DNA from: Flavobacterium tagetis
GTDB lineage: Bacteria > Bacteroidota > Bacteroidia > Flavobacteriales > Flavobacteriaceae
Assembly (NCBI RefSeq): GCF_016735615.1
Contig: NZ_JAERSF010000003.1
Coordinates: forward strand, 682,001 to 746,000
DNA: 64,000 bases
Reading direction: 5' to 3'
This document shows, piece after piece, positions 51,533 through 60,680 of this stretch. A program made the position numbers and the translations under genes. Numbering within the stretch: position 1 is the first letter of the stretch; each line of letters opens with the position of its first letter. Below the pieces are notes generated by a model. That model was not told the DNA's origin. It searched no databases and was given only the letters and a program-made list of their open reading frames with translations.

Positions 51533-54040
51533 ATGCGTTTAATTCCTTTCAACAAATTACTGATCGTTTTTTTAATGGTATTCTCGCTTTCGGCAAGTGC
51601 TGCTGAAATCTGGGTTTCACCATCAGGAAAAGATTCGAACATCGGAACAAAATCAAATCCGCTGGCAACGGTTCACATGGCAATGCGAAAAGCCAGAGAA
51701 CTTCGTCGTTTAAAAGATCCATCTATTAAAGACGGAATTCGAATCATAGTAATGAATGGAACGTATTATTTAAACGAACCATTATTTGTACGACCAGAAG
51801 ATTCTGGAACAGCAGAAAGTCCAACAACAATTGAAGCTGATGTAAATGCAAGACCTATTATAAGCGGTGGAATCGAAATTAAAAACTGGACAAAATCGAC
51901 AACCATTATCAACGGACTTAAAAAAGGATCAGTTTGGGTGGCCGATGCTCCTAAAAAAGCAGGAAGCCTAATTGATTACAGACAATTATGGGTAAACGGC
52001 AAAAAAGCCGTTAGAGCCAAAAATACTGCGGGAACCACAATGGAACGTATTTTATCGTGGAATCACGAAGAACAAACCTGCTGGATTCCGTTTAAAGATA
52101 AATCGGTAAAGTTTGAACCGGGAATGGAAATGTTTATTGTGCAATGGTGGTCGAATGCCAATCTTAGAATCAAAAATATTGAAGTTCAGAAAGACAGTGC
52201 TAAACTTTCGTTCGAAGAACCAGAAAGCCGTATTCAAAGCGAGCATCCGTGGCCTGCGCCTTGGATTTCTAAAAACAATGGAAATTCGGCTTATTTCTTA
52301 AACAATGCTTTTTCGCTTTTAAACGAGCCTGGAGAATGGTATTTGGACAAAAAAAATGCTAAAATCTATTATGTTCCAAGAGCTGGAGAAGATATTAATT
52401 CGGTTACCGTTACAGCTCCAGTTTTAGAAAATTTGGTTGAAGTAAAAGGAACGATCGATTCTCCTGTTCATCATTTTCAGTTTAAAGGAATTTCGTTTCA
52501 ATACAGCAACTGGCTTCGTCCTTCACAGCAAGGTCATGTGCCGTTGCAGTCGGGTTTGTATTTGTTAGACGCTTATAAACTGAAAGTTCCAGGAACGCCA
52601 AATCAGGCGAATTTAGAAAATCAAGCTTGGGTAGGAAGACCTCGTGCAGCGGTTGAAGTTAATTATGCTAACAATATTCAGTTTGAATCGTGTCGTTTTG
52701 AGCATTTGGCTTCGACTGGTTTAGATTTAAATAAAGGAACGAATCACAATACGGTAAAAGGAAATTTATTTAAAGATATTGGCGGAAGTGCCATCAATGT
52801 TGGAATTTTCTCTGAAGAAGCTTTCGAAGCTCATTTGCCTTTAATCATAAAAGATGAAAGAGAAATGTGTTCGGATGAAGTGATTTCAGATAATTTAATC
52901 ACCAATGTAACCAATGAAGATTGGGGAACTCTGGGAATCAGCGCTGGTTTTGTTCGAAATATTACAATTGAACACAACGAAATTTCGGATGTATCATACT
53001 CTGGAATGGCAATGGGTTGGGGTTGGACACACACACCTAACGTGATGCAGAACAATAAAATTCTAGGAAATAAAATTCATCATTATGCCAAACATTTACA
53101 TGATGTAGCTGGAATTTACACGCTTTCGGCTCAGCCGGGAAGCCGAATTGAAGAAAACTATATCGACAAAGTTTACAACAGTCCGTATGCGCACGATCCG
53201 TTTTTATGGCTGTATTTATATACCGATGAAGGAAGTGAAGGTTTTACGATTAAAAACAACTGGATTGCAGAGAAGAAAATACTTAAAAACCATAATGGTC
53301 CAAAAGGGAATATTTGGGAACATAATGATCCATATGTAAGCGCTAAAATAAAAGATGCAGCCGGAATTAGAGCGCCTTACAAAGATTTAGAAAAAGAAGT
53401 TGTAATTGATGAAAAATGGGGATTGCAGGAAATGCCAAAACCGTATGCAATCGAATTGATAGGTTCTGATTTTGATATCGAAAAAATCAAATCGACTTTA
53501 ACCGGTTTTAGAATTGTAGGTCAGGAATTGTACCAATGGAAAAATCATTTGGTGATTTACGGAAAAATGAATCAGCCCGAAAGAACGAAACGAAAACTGG
53601 CAGGTGCTTTTCCTTCTTTAGAAATTAAAATCTATGATGATTTGGTTTACGATTTCCAAAACTTCGAAAGATGTAAAGACTCAAAACCAGCATCGGATTG
53701 GGAAAATATTGTGTTGACAGCCAATCTTCCAGCTGATGAAAAACTCCAAAAAGAATATGTAGAGTATCATAAAACGCAATTCGAAAAATGGCCAGAAGTT
53801 GCCAAAGGTTTCTGTAACGCTGATTTCCAGCAATTGCAGGTTTTCAAAAAAAACAGACAATTGATATTGGTAATCAGTATCCCGAAAGGAGAAAGCTTGG
53901 ATAAACTGAATCCGAAAACAACACAAAATAATCCTCGTGTAGATGACTGGAATGCCTTAATGAAAAAATACCAATCAGGAATTGATGGCGCAAAACCAGA
54001 TGAAACGTGGATTTTCTTAAACAAAGTAGAAACGAAATAA
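51533..54040 (+). CDS. Secreted beta-helix glycosidase (GH141-like) fused to RhaM-type mutarotase
   Basis: An 835-residue exported protein (signal peptide about 1-23, SASAAEI). Residues about 24-630 form a right-handed parallel beta-helix starting IWVSPSGKDSNIGTKSNPLA, with YRQLWVNGKKAVRAKN and many N/D-rich turns, resembling GH141 enzymes (alpha-L-fucosidase, xylanase). The last about 110 residues resemble L-rhamnose/L-fucose mutarotases: the conserved tyrosine and histidine in EYVEYHKTQFEKWPEV (His746, Trp753-Pro-Glu) and NPRVDDWNALMKKYQSG followed by GAKPDETW. A degenerate ferredoxin-like half (about 640-720) precedes it. Fusing sugar release with anomer interconversion suits a deoxysugar pathway. 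The glycosidase family is less sure than the mutarotase part. Confidence 0.75.
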   Translation: MRLIPFNKLLIVFLMVFSLSASAAEIWVSPSGKDSNIGTKSNPLATVHMAMRKARELRRLKDPSIKDGIRIIVMNGTYYLNEPLFVRPEDSGTAESPTTIEADVNARPIISGGIEIKNWTKSTTIINGLKKGSVWVADAPKKAGSLIDYRQLWVNGKKAVRAKNTAGTTMERILSWNHEEQTCWIPFKDKSVKFEPGMEMFIVQWWSNANLRIKNIEVQKDSAKLSFEEPESRIQSEHPWPAPWISKNNGNSAYFLNNAFSLLNEPGEWYLDKKNAKIYYVPRAGEDINSVTVTAPVLENLVEVKGTIDSPVHHFQFKGISFQYSNWLRPSQQGHVPLQSGLYLLDAYKLKVPGTPNQANLENQAWVGRPRAAVEVNYANNIQFESCRFEHLASTGLDLNKGTNHNTVKGNLFKDIGGSAINVGIFSEEAFEAHLPLIIKDEREMCSDEVISDNLITNVTNEDWGTLGISAGFVRNITIEHNEISDVSYSGMAMGWGWTHTPNVMQNNKILGNKIHHYAKHLHDVAGIYTLSAQPGSRIEENYIDKVYNSPYAHDPFLWLYLYTDEGSEGFTIKNNWIAEKKILKNHNGPKGNIWEHNDPYVSAKIKDAAGIRAPYKDLEKEVVIDEKWGLQEMPKPYAIELIGSDFDIEKIKSTLTGFRIVGQELYQWKNHLVIYGKMNQPERTKRKLAGAFPSLEIKIYDDLVYDFQNFERCKDSKPASDWENIVLTANLPADEKLQKEYVEYHKTQFEKWPEVAKGFCNADFQQLQVFKKNRQLILVISIPKGESLDKLNPKTTQNNPRVDDWNALMKKYQSGIDGAKPDETWIFLNKVETK

Positions 54041-54048
54041 AAGAGATA

Positions 54049-54156
54049 GCCACGAATTCACGAATTATTATTTGAAAATCTTTGCAATTATTTTTTCGAA
54101 TAATTCGAATTAATATTACATCTAGATTTTAAAAAAATAATTCGTGAATTCGTGGC
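54049..54156. repeat. Perfect 21-bp inverted repeat
   Basis: Arms 54049-54069 (GCCACGAATTCACGAATTATT) and 54136-54156 are exact complements, with inner TTCGAA/ATTCGAAT palindromes in between. It starts 9 bp after the stop codon of the beta-helix gene and ends 33 bp before the next gene. Confidence 0.85.
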
Positions 54157-54188
54157 GAAAAAAAACTAATAATCTAAATTAACCACCA

Positions 54189-55253
54189 ATGTTAAAAATA
54201 GCCATTCTGGGACTTGGAGAAGGACGAAGCACAATGTCGGCTGCTATAGAAAGTTCAAAACTAGAACTCGTTAAAATATGCGACCGAAACGAAGAATTGT
54301 GCAAACAACGCGCAAAAGAATTCGATTTTCATTCGTACACAACTAATTATGACGATTTGTTGAATGATTCGTCAATTGATATTATTGCGATTTATACGCC
54401 AGATCATTTGCACGCACAACATGTAAAACAAGCTTTATTGCACGGAAAACACGTTGTTTGTACCAAACCTTTTATCGATGATCTTTCGGATGCTAAAGAA
54501 CTGTTAGAATTAAGCAAATCAACTGGAAAGAAAGTTTTTATTGGACAAAGTTCCCGTTTTTTCGAACCAGCCAAAAGACAAAGAGCCGATTATGAAGCGG
54601 GATTAATTGGAGATTTGATTACGATTGAAGCCCAATATCACGCTGATCACAGATGGTTTTTAAAGAAAGAATGGTCGCTTTTGCAATCGTTTAAATGGCT
54701 GTACGGTGGTTTGAGCCATCCTGTAGATTTTATCAGATGGTATTTGCCAAATATTCAAGAAGTGATGGGCTACGGAATGATTAGCAGTAACGGACAAAAT
54801 GCAGGATTGAAGAATGAAGATACGATGCATTTTATTTTCAAAGCAACCGATGGAAGAATTGCTCGTGTAAGTGGAGTGTATACTTCGCCAACTCAGCCAG
54901 CACAGCGTGACAGTGGTATGAGTACAATTTTAAGAGCAACAGAAGGAGCAAGTCAGGCCGATTATCACGAATTACGCTATGCGATTACAGATAAAACGGG
55001 CGAAGAAAAAGTAGTTACTTGGGGCGACAGCACGATAAAATATTATTTCCGTTTTGAAGGGCAAAGTCATCACTGCGGGGAATATCAGAATTATTTAGAA
55101 TATTTTGTAGACAGCATTGAGCAAGGTTTTGAGGCATATCCAAACATGGAAGAAGGAATTGGAACTGTAGCTTTATTACAGGCAATGGATAAATCTTTGC
55201 AAACTGGAATGCCGGTTAAAATTGCCGATATTCTTAACGAATACGGACTATGA
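54189..55253 (+). CDS. Gfo/Idh/MocA-family oxidoreductase
   Basis: A 354-residue NAD(P)-dependent oxidoreductase with the Rossmann motif IAILGLGEGRSTMSAAI and the KP motif as VVCTKPFIDDLSDA. The C-terminal domain shows LYGGLSHPVDFIRWYLPN with the catalytic-type histidine. Its role is probably in sugar or sugar-acid metabolism. The stop overlaps the start of the SSS symporter gene by 4 bp (ATGA), so the two are coupled, and the substrate of the transporter is likely that of the enzyme. Confidence 0.9.
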   Translation: MLKIAILGLGEGRSTMSAAIESSKLELVKICDRNEELCKQRAKEFDFHSYTTNYDDLLNDSSIDIIAIYTPDHLHAQHVKQALLHGKHVVCTKPFIDDLSDAKELLELSKSTGKKVFIGQSSRFFEPAKRQRADYEAGLIGDLITIEAQYHADHRWFLKKEWSLLQSFKWLYGGLSHPVDFIRWYLPNIQEVMGYGMISSNGQNAGLKNEDTMHFIFKATDGRIARVSGVYTSPTQPAQRDSGMSTILRATEGASQADYHELRYAITDKTGEEKVVTWGDSTIKYYFRFEGQSHHCGEYQNYLEYFVDSIEQGFEAYPNMEEGIGTVALLQAMDKSLQTGMPVKIADILNEYGL

Positions 55254-56830
55254 ACAGTATCTACGATAAATTAACCACACTCGATTTTGTAATTGTTGCG
55301 GGTTATTTAGTGGCTTTATTAGTCATTGGATATGTGGTAAGTATGAAGCAGAGAAAGAAAAACGAAACGCTTTTTCTGGCTGGAAATTCATTAAACTGGT
55401 ACAGCATTGGGTTTAATATGTGGGGAACCAATGTTGGGCCTTCATCCTTATTGGCTTTTGCGAGTATTGGTTACGCTACGGGAATCGTAGCAGGAAATTT
55501 CGAATGGTACGCTTTTGTGTTTTTACTGCTTTTGGCAATGGTTTTCGCACCAAGATATATTGCGAGTAAAGTAAGCACAATGCCCGAATATATGGGAAAA
55601 CGCTACGGCGACAGTACGCAGAATATTTTAGCTTGGTATGCTTTGGTAAAAATATTGGTAAGCTGGTTGTCTTTAGGATTATTCAGCGGAGGTGTTTTAG
55701 TGCGTCAGATTTTAGGAATTCCGATGTGGCAGAGCGTTACCGTTTTAGTGATTTTTTCTGGAATTTTTACGTTTGCTGGAGGATTAAAAGCAATTGCTAA
55801 AGTCAATGTTTTTCAAATGATTCTGCTGATTGTAGTTTCGTTGACGCTCTCTTATTTAGGATTACAAAAATTGGGCGGAATCGATGTTTTAATTGCTAAA
55901 ACTCCTTCAAATTTTTGGAATTTAGTCCGTCCTTCAGATGATGCACATTATCCGTGGCCAGCTATTTTATTAGGTTATCCTGTAGCGGCTGTTGCTTTTT
56001 TCTGTACAGATCAATCGATGGTGCAGAGCGTTTTAGGTGCTAAAAACCTAGAACAAGGGCAATTGGGCGTAAACTTTATTGGGTGGCTGAAAGTGATGGC
56101 GCTTCCGTTATTTATTTTACCCGGAATTTTGTGTTATGCGTTATATCCAGAATTAGGAAGCAATTCTGATTTGGCTTATATGACAATGGTTACAAACCTT
56201 TTCCCAAGCGGAATGAACGGTTTGGTAATCTGTGTAATGATTGCGGTTTTGGTAGGAACAATTGGTTCTTCGTTAAATGCTTTAAGCACCGTTTTTACGA
56301 ATGATATTTATGTGAAGAAAATCAACCCGACGGCGACGATTCAGGATCAAATTAAAATTGGCCGTTTGACAATTGCTGCTGGATGTGTTTTTGCAATTCT
56401 TATTGCTGTTGCGATTGACAATATTAAAGGACAGAATTTATTCAACATTTTTCAGGCGGTATTAGGTTTCTTGGCGCCTTCGTTATCTGTTGTTTTCCTT
56501 TTGAGTGTTTTCTGGAAACGCACCACCAAAAAAGCCGTAAATGGAACACTTTCTTGGGGTTCTGCCTTTAGTTTGTTTGTTGGAGTTTTATATCTATGGA
56601 TTTTTCCTGCCGATAAATATCCAGCTTGGCCGCACTTTTTATTGATTTCCTTTTACATTTTTGCGGTACTTTTAATTACAGCAGTTATTATTTCTTTAAC
56701 CGATAAAAATCCAGAAGTTAATGTTTCAGATGAAACGGATATTCCTAAAACGAATAAAAAAGTAAAGTTCTTGTTTGGTTTGCTAGGGTTGGTGATTGTT
56801 CTTTTGTATCTAATTTTTAATTTCAATTAA
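55250..56830 (+). CDS. Sodium/solute symporter (SSS family)
   Basis: A 526-residue transporter with 13-14 predicted helices. Family features include LALLVIGYVVSMKQRKKNET-like first loop, LFLAGNSLNWYSIGFNMWGTNVGPSSLLAFA, YIASKVSTMPEYMGKRYGDS and VGTIGSSLNALSTVFTNDIY. These are of the sugar/solute:Na+ (SGLT-type) branch. It is coupled to the preceding Gfo/Idh gene, and probably imports a monosaccharide or uronate released by the secreted pectinolytic enzymes. Confidence 0.92.
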   Translation: MNSIYDKLTTLDFVIVAGYLVALLVIGYVVSMKQRKKNETLFLAGNSLNWYSIGFNMWGTNVGPSSLLAFASIGYATGIVAGNFEWYAFVFLLLLAMVFAPRYIASKVSTMPEYMGKRYGDSTQNILAWYALVKILVSWLSLGLFSGGVLVRQILGIPMWQSVTVLVIFSGIFTFAGGLKAIAKVNVFQMILLIVVSLTLSYLGLQKLGGIDVLIAKTPSNFWNLVRPSDDAHYPWPAILLGYPVAAVAFFCTDQSMVQSVLGAKNLEQGQLGVNFIGWLKVMALPLFILPGILCYALYPELGSNSDLAYMTMVTNLFPSGMNGLVICVMIAVLVGTIGSSLNALSTVFTNDIYVKKINPTATIQDQIKIGRLTIAAGCVFAILIAVAIDNIKGQNLFNIFQAVLGFLAPSLSVVFLLSVFWKRTTKKAVNGTLSWGSAFSLFVGVLYLWIFPADKYPAWPHFLLISFYIFAVLLITAVIISLTDKNPEVNVSDETDIPKTNKKVKFLFGLLGLVIVLLYLIFNFN

Positions 56831-56896
56831 TTATAATTAAAACAGCCAAAACTTTTAAACCAAGATTATAAAACTGATAAATGAAGATTTGCAGTA

Positions 56897-56930
56897 ATAA
56901 AAGCGCTTTCTTGTTTGGAAGCGCTTTTAT
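56897..56930 (+). terminator. Intrinsic terminator after the SSS symporter gene
   Basis: Arms AAAAGCGCTT (56899-56908) and AAGCGCTTTT (56919-56928), 10-base loop, T-rich tail. Confidence 0.85.
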
Positions 56931-57012
56931 TATTTGATATAATAAATATGTCAAGATAGAATTTTAGAAAATAATAAATTGTATAAATAATAAAAAGATT
57001 ACTTTTATATTA

Positions 57013-57039
57013 TTGATTGTAGTTTTTTTACTACATTTG
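57013..57039 (+). promoter_or_regulatory. Candidate Flavobacterium-type promoter
   Basis: TACATTTG at 57032-57039 is an exact match to the -7 consensus TAnnTTTG, with a TTG at 57013-57015 (16-bp spacing, slightly short). It lies 41 bp before the ATG of the next gene. Confidence 0.5.
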
Positions 57040-57079
57040 TATTGCTTTTTAAACAGTGTTTAACGATAAAAATGTAATT

Positions 57080-57991
57080 ATGTCAAAAAGTAATTTTTTT
57101 AAAATTTTAGTTTTTCTTCTTTCGGGTTTCAATTCCATTACCGCTCAAAATCAAATTTATGTTACTCAGACCAGAAATGCAGATAATAGTGTCGAGTTTA
57201 AATATACTAAGGCAGTGCCGGGTAATTATTTTATAGAATTTAATATAGAAAACGTTTCAAATGTAAACGATATTGTTGCAATCAAAAAAACGTATAACAT
57301 AAATTTAATTGGTGATACGGGAATACTTTTTAAACTTTATCCTGCTGATAAAGAGAAGCCAATTAATTGTTCGTACAGCTACATTTGCACAAGAGGACTT
57401 ATAAAACCTCAAGTAGATTATGCTGTAACCTATTTGCTTCCATTTAAAGAGAATAAGACCGTAACAATTTATGAGTCAAATAGATTTAATGTAAGATCAG
57501 ATATATGGAAAAATTATGTTGTGTACTCTAAAACAAAAGACACAATTTGTTCCATGAGAAAAGGCATTGTTACTGACATCAAAAGAAATGCTATTGATAA
57601 AGATGGAAAAATAGTTTTTAAAACTGAAATTGTTGTTGATCATGCAGATGGAACTAATGCATCTTATATCGGTCTTGATGAAAAATCACTAACTGTAAAA
57701 GTGAATGATCCGATTTTTCCTGGCACTCATTTGGGAGTGATGGATGATATATTAGACAATACAAAGAATCGCAATTTTAAATTTAATATCTATTATTTTT
57801 CTAATGAAGAAGTAGACGGGGTAGACGGAGAAAAAAATGTCAAAATAATTGAAAAATCTGTTATGCCAGTCTTTTATACCTCAGAGGGATATCAAAATTT
57901 GATAACGGATCAAAATTATACAGTAAAATATAAAGATGAGATTTTATTGAAAGAAATGACTCCTCAAGAGAAAGCAACGTATAAGTCTTAG
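57080..57991 (+). CDS. Secreted protein with degenerate M23-peptidase-like fold
   Basis: A 303-residue exported protein starting MSKSNFFKILVFLLSGF at 57080 (a GTG at 57056 in frame is less likely). The signal peptide ends near SITAQ. The N-terminal half is beta-rich. The second half has a stretch resembling the beta-sheet core of M23/LytM peptidases: SMRKGIVTDIKRNA, VVDHADGTNASYIGLDEKSL and NDPIFPGTHLGVM. The HxxxD and HxH metal ligands of active M23 enzymes are absent, so it is probably not catalytic. Its role is unknown; it is unlinked in sense to the sugar genes around it. Confidence 0.65.
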   Translation: MSKSNFFKILVFLLSGFNSITAQNQIYVTQTRNADNSVEFKYTKAVPGNYFIEFNIENVSNVNDIVAIKKTYNINLIGDTGILFKLYPADKEKPINCSYSYICTRGLIKPQVDYAVTYLLPFKENKTVTIYESNRFNVRSDIWKNYVVYSKTKDTICSMRKGIVTDIKRNAIDKDGKIVFKTEIVVDHADGTNASYIGLDEKSLTVKVNDPIFPGTHLGVMDDILDNTKNRNFKFNIYYFSNEEVDGVDGEKNVKIIEKSVMPVFYTSEGYQNLITDQNYTVKYKDEILLKEMTPQEKATYKS

Positions 57992-58015
57992 ATTAAAAGG
58001 TTGATTGTTAAAAAT

Positions 58016-58046
58016 AAAAAATGCTCCTAATATGGAGCATTTTTTA
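58016..58046. terminator. Bidirectional intrinsic terminator
   Basis: Arms AAAAATGCTCC (58017-58027) and GGAGCATTTTT (58034-58044) lie between the convergent genes ending at 57991 and 58065; A-run and T-run on opposite sides serve both directions. Confidence 0.9.
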
Positions 58047-58064
58047 TTTTTAAGCTTTTAAAGT

Positions 58065-59276
58065 TTAAGCATTTTCCTTTCTCCCTTCAATATTCGGCAA
58101 AAATCCCGTAATAATACCAATTAATGGAAGAAACGCACAAATCTTAAATACATATTCAATACTGGTAGCATCGGCGATTTTTCCTAAAACAGCAGAACCT
58201 AATCCGCCCATCCCAAAAGCAAATCCGAAGAAAAGACCCGCTACAAGTCCGACTTTTCCAGGCATTAATTCAGTTGCATAAACTAAAATTGCTGAGAATG
58301 CCGAGGAAAGAATCAATCCGATAATTACAGATAAAGTTCCAACCCAGAATAAAGAAACGTAAGGTAACATCAAAGTAAACGGAGCAACACCTAAAATTGA
58401 AACCCAGATTACATATTTTCTGCCATATCGGTCGCCAATTGGTCCGCCAATTAAAGTTCCAGCTGCAACAGCTCCAGAGAACAGGAATAAATATACTTGC
58501 GACTGCTGAATAGAAATATGGAATTTATCAATCAAAAAGAAAGTATAATAACTCGTAATACTGCTCATGTAGAAGTATTTAGAGAAAATTAAAACTAATA
58601 GAATGATTAGGGAAGCAATTACACGGTTTTTAGATAAATGATGTGTTTCAATTTTGTGAGCGGCTTTATTCGCATTTCTTTCGGATAAATGTGCTGTGTA
58701 CCAAATTGCAATTTTATACAAAGTAAAAACCCCAATTAAAGCAATAATGCAAAACCAAGCCACATAAGATTGTCCGTGTGGAATGATAATAAAAGCGGCT
58801 AATAACGGTCCAATCGCACTTCCCGCATTTCCACCTAATTGGAAAATAGACTGTGCCAATCCTTTTTTACCGCCTGAAGCCAAATGTGCCACACGCGAAG
58901 ATTCTGGATGAAAAATTGAAGATCCGATTCCGATTAAACTTACGGATAACAATAAGTTGATAAAACTTGAAGCGATCGAAACAAAGAAAAGTCCAACCAT
59001 TGTAAAACACATTCCAACAATTAGCGAGTATGGCTTAGAATTTTTATCGGTATACATTCCTACAAACGGCTGTAAAATAGACGCTACCATTTGATAAGTC
59101 AAAGTAATAATACCAATTTGAGTAAAACTTAAACTAAAATTATCTTTTAAAAGCGGATAAATTGAAGGAACAACAGCCTGTAAAAGATCATTAATTAAAT
59201 GAGAAAAACTTATGATGAATAAGATCGAATAAGTGGTTTTTTTAACTATGTCAGGATTTGCTTTAATAGTGTCCAT
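58065..59276 (-). CDS. MFS transporter, fosmidomycin-resistance (Fsr)-like
   Basis: A 403-residue MFS protein with 12 predicted helices and Fsr-family motifs: FSHLINDLLQAVVPSIYPLL, LTYQMVASILQPFVGMYTDK, IGIGSSIFHPESSRVAHLAS and GGPIGDRYGRKYVIW. Fsr proteins export fosmidomycin and other compounds; some members export sugars or metabolites. It is divergent from the AraC regulator gene (101-bp gap), which is the likely controller. Confidence 0.9.
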   Translation of the reverse strand: MDTIKANPDIVKKTTYSILFIISFSHLINDLLQAVVPSIYPLLKDNFSLSFTQIGIITLTYQMVASILQPFVGMYTDKNSKPYSLIVGMCFTMVGLFFVSIASSFINLLLSVSLIGIGSSIFHPESSRVAHLASGGKKGLAQSIFQLGGNAGSAIGPLLAAFIIIPHGQSYVAWFCIIALIGVFTLYKIAIWYTAHLSERNANKAAHKIETHHLSKNRVIASLIILLVLIFSKYFYMSSITSYYTFFLIDKFHISIQQSQVYLFLFSGAVAAGTLIGGPIGDRYGRKYVIWVSILGVAPFTLMLPYVSLFWVGTLSVIIGLILSSAFSAILVYATELMPGKVGLVAGLFFGFAFGMGGLGSAVLGKIADATSIEYVFKICAFLPLIGIITGFLPNIEGRKENA

Positions 59277-59377
59277 GAGATATTTTTTGATTTTTAAATT
59301 AGGTTAAAAAACAACAGCTGTATTATTTTTTGCAAAGATTAAAAGAATACTAATGTCAGAATTGCTATATTTGGACA

Positions 59378-60196
59378 ATGAATAGTCAATATCGGACATA
59401 TAGAGTAGCAACGGATTTTGGATATCAAGTAGATTCCTTGATCCCGGTTATAGGTTATACTGAAACAGTTAACAACGAAATGTGTATCTCGCACTCGCAT
59501 CCAAGAGCTCAATTGATCTATGCAACTCGTGGCGTAATGAATGTTGTGGTCGGCAATAATATTTGGGTTGTAAATCCGTTGCAAGGCCTTTGGATTCCAA
59601 GCGGAGTAGAGCATCAGGTTACTTTTCAGAAAGACGTTAACTATTACAGTGTTTTTATTGATCCTTCTGCAATTGGAGGATTGCCAGAAAAGAGTTTTTC
59701 GTTTGATATTCCGATGTTTTTAAAGCAGTTGGTTTTCAAAATCATTTCTTTTGGAACAAGTGGCAACTTAACAGAATCACAATTAAGAATCATTTATGTC
59801 TTTTTAGATGAACTGGCTTTAATAGTGCCGAGCGCCACTTTTTTGCCTACTACAAATGATGAAAGGCTACAGAAAGTGGTAGAACTTTTAATGAGTGATG
59901 TTTCGAGTAAACAAACAATTGATTATTATGCCGAACTTTCTTTTATGAGCAGCCGAACTTTATCGCGATTATTCATAAAAGAATTGGGAATGAATTTCAG
60001 CGATTGGCGCACCCGAATGAAATTACTGGAAGCCATTAAAAGATTGGGCGAAAAACAATCCATAAAAGAAATCGCTTTAGATTTAGGTTACGAAACAGCG
60101 AGTGCTTTTATTTATATGTTCAAAAAGCATTTGGGCAAAACGCCTTCTAACTATATTTTAGAAGATGAAAACGAATCTGATAAAATGATTGCTTAG
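59378..60196 (+). CDS. AraC-family transcriptional regulator
   Basis: A 272-residue regulator with an N-terminal cupin-type sensing domain (ISHSHPRAQLIYATRGVMNV, WIPSGVEHQVTF) and a C-terminal double helix-turn-helix (MSSRTLSRLFIKELGMNFSD, SIKEIALDLGYETASAFIYM then FKKHLGKTPSNYI). It is divergent from the Fsr-like transporter gene and probably controls it. Confidence 0.95.
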   Translation: MNSQYRTYRVATDFGYQVDSLIPVIGYTETVNNEMCISHSHPRAQLIYATRGVMNVVVGNNIWVVNPLQGLWIPSGVEHQVTFQKDVNYYSVFIDPSAIGGLPEKSFSFDIPMFLKQLVFKIISFGTSGNLTESQLRIIYVFLDELALIVPSATFLPTTNDERLQKVVELLMSDVSSKQTIDYYAELSFMSSRTLSRLFIKELGMNFSDWRTRMKLLEAIKRLGEKQSIKEIALDLGYETASAFIYMFKKHLGKTPSNYILEDENESDKMIA

Positions 60197-60227
60197 ATTG
60201 TTAGCCTAAATTAGAACGCGGATAAAA

Positions 60228-60502
60228 CGGATTAGCTATCGCGAAGATGCGGATTAATGCGGATTTTTTTCTTTTAATTATATTGAAAATAACAGTAATC
60301 ATTGTCATTTCGACTGAAAGGAGAAATCACACGAGTAATTCTACAAAGATTGGTGACAAACGTTGCGTAACCCCGCGTGTGATTTCTCCTTTCAGTCGAA
60401 ATGACAAAACTATATCCAAATTCCAAGTTTTACAGGAATGACAAAAAAGAGTAAAAAAAGAAAAAATCTGTTTTTATCCGCATCTTCGCGATAGCTAATC
60501 CG
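60228..60502. repeat. Nested perfect inverted repeats (MITE-like or palindromic element)
   Basis: The 484-bp gap between the AraC and GH78 genes holds an outer perfect 27-bp inverted repeat (60228-60254 with 60476-60502) and an inner perfect 30-bp one (60304-60333 with 60376-60405; GTCATTTCGACTGAAAGGAG and on). There is no reading frame of note inside. A partial copy of the inner arm recurs twice at 62931-63020. The rest of the gap is AT-rich and includes the GH78 promoter. Confidence 0.88.
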
Positions 60503-60630
60503 TCTCATCCGAGTCCCATAAAATTCTAACATCAATTTTTTTTAGTACTAAAAAAGTGATAAGTCATAATTTTTTCCTTAAAAATTTATCAAGAATCATA
60601 GTTTTTTATGAAATAACAGGATACTACAGG

Positions 60631-60661
60631 TTGTGAAATGTAAAAATAACACTTATCTTTA
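60631..60661 (+). promoter_or_regulatory. Candidate GH78 promoter and upstream box
   Basis: TTG at 60631-60633 and TATCTTTA at 60654-60661 (7 of 8 to TAnnTTTG) are 20 bp apart, just 20 bp before the GH78 start. The 18 bases at 60638-60655 match ATGTAAAAAATACAATTA of the divergent-operon repeat at 15 positions, which may be chance. Confidence 0.45.
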
Positions 60662-60680
60662 GTCCCAAAATAAACTAACT

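Noticed and set aside
59366-59373. Exact TAnnTTTG match (TATATTTG) before the AraC gene
   Set aside because: It ends only 4 bp before the ATG, so a promoter there would give an essentially leaderless message; no TTG at the right distance supports it.
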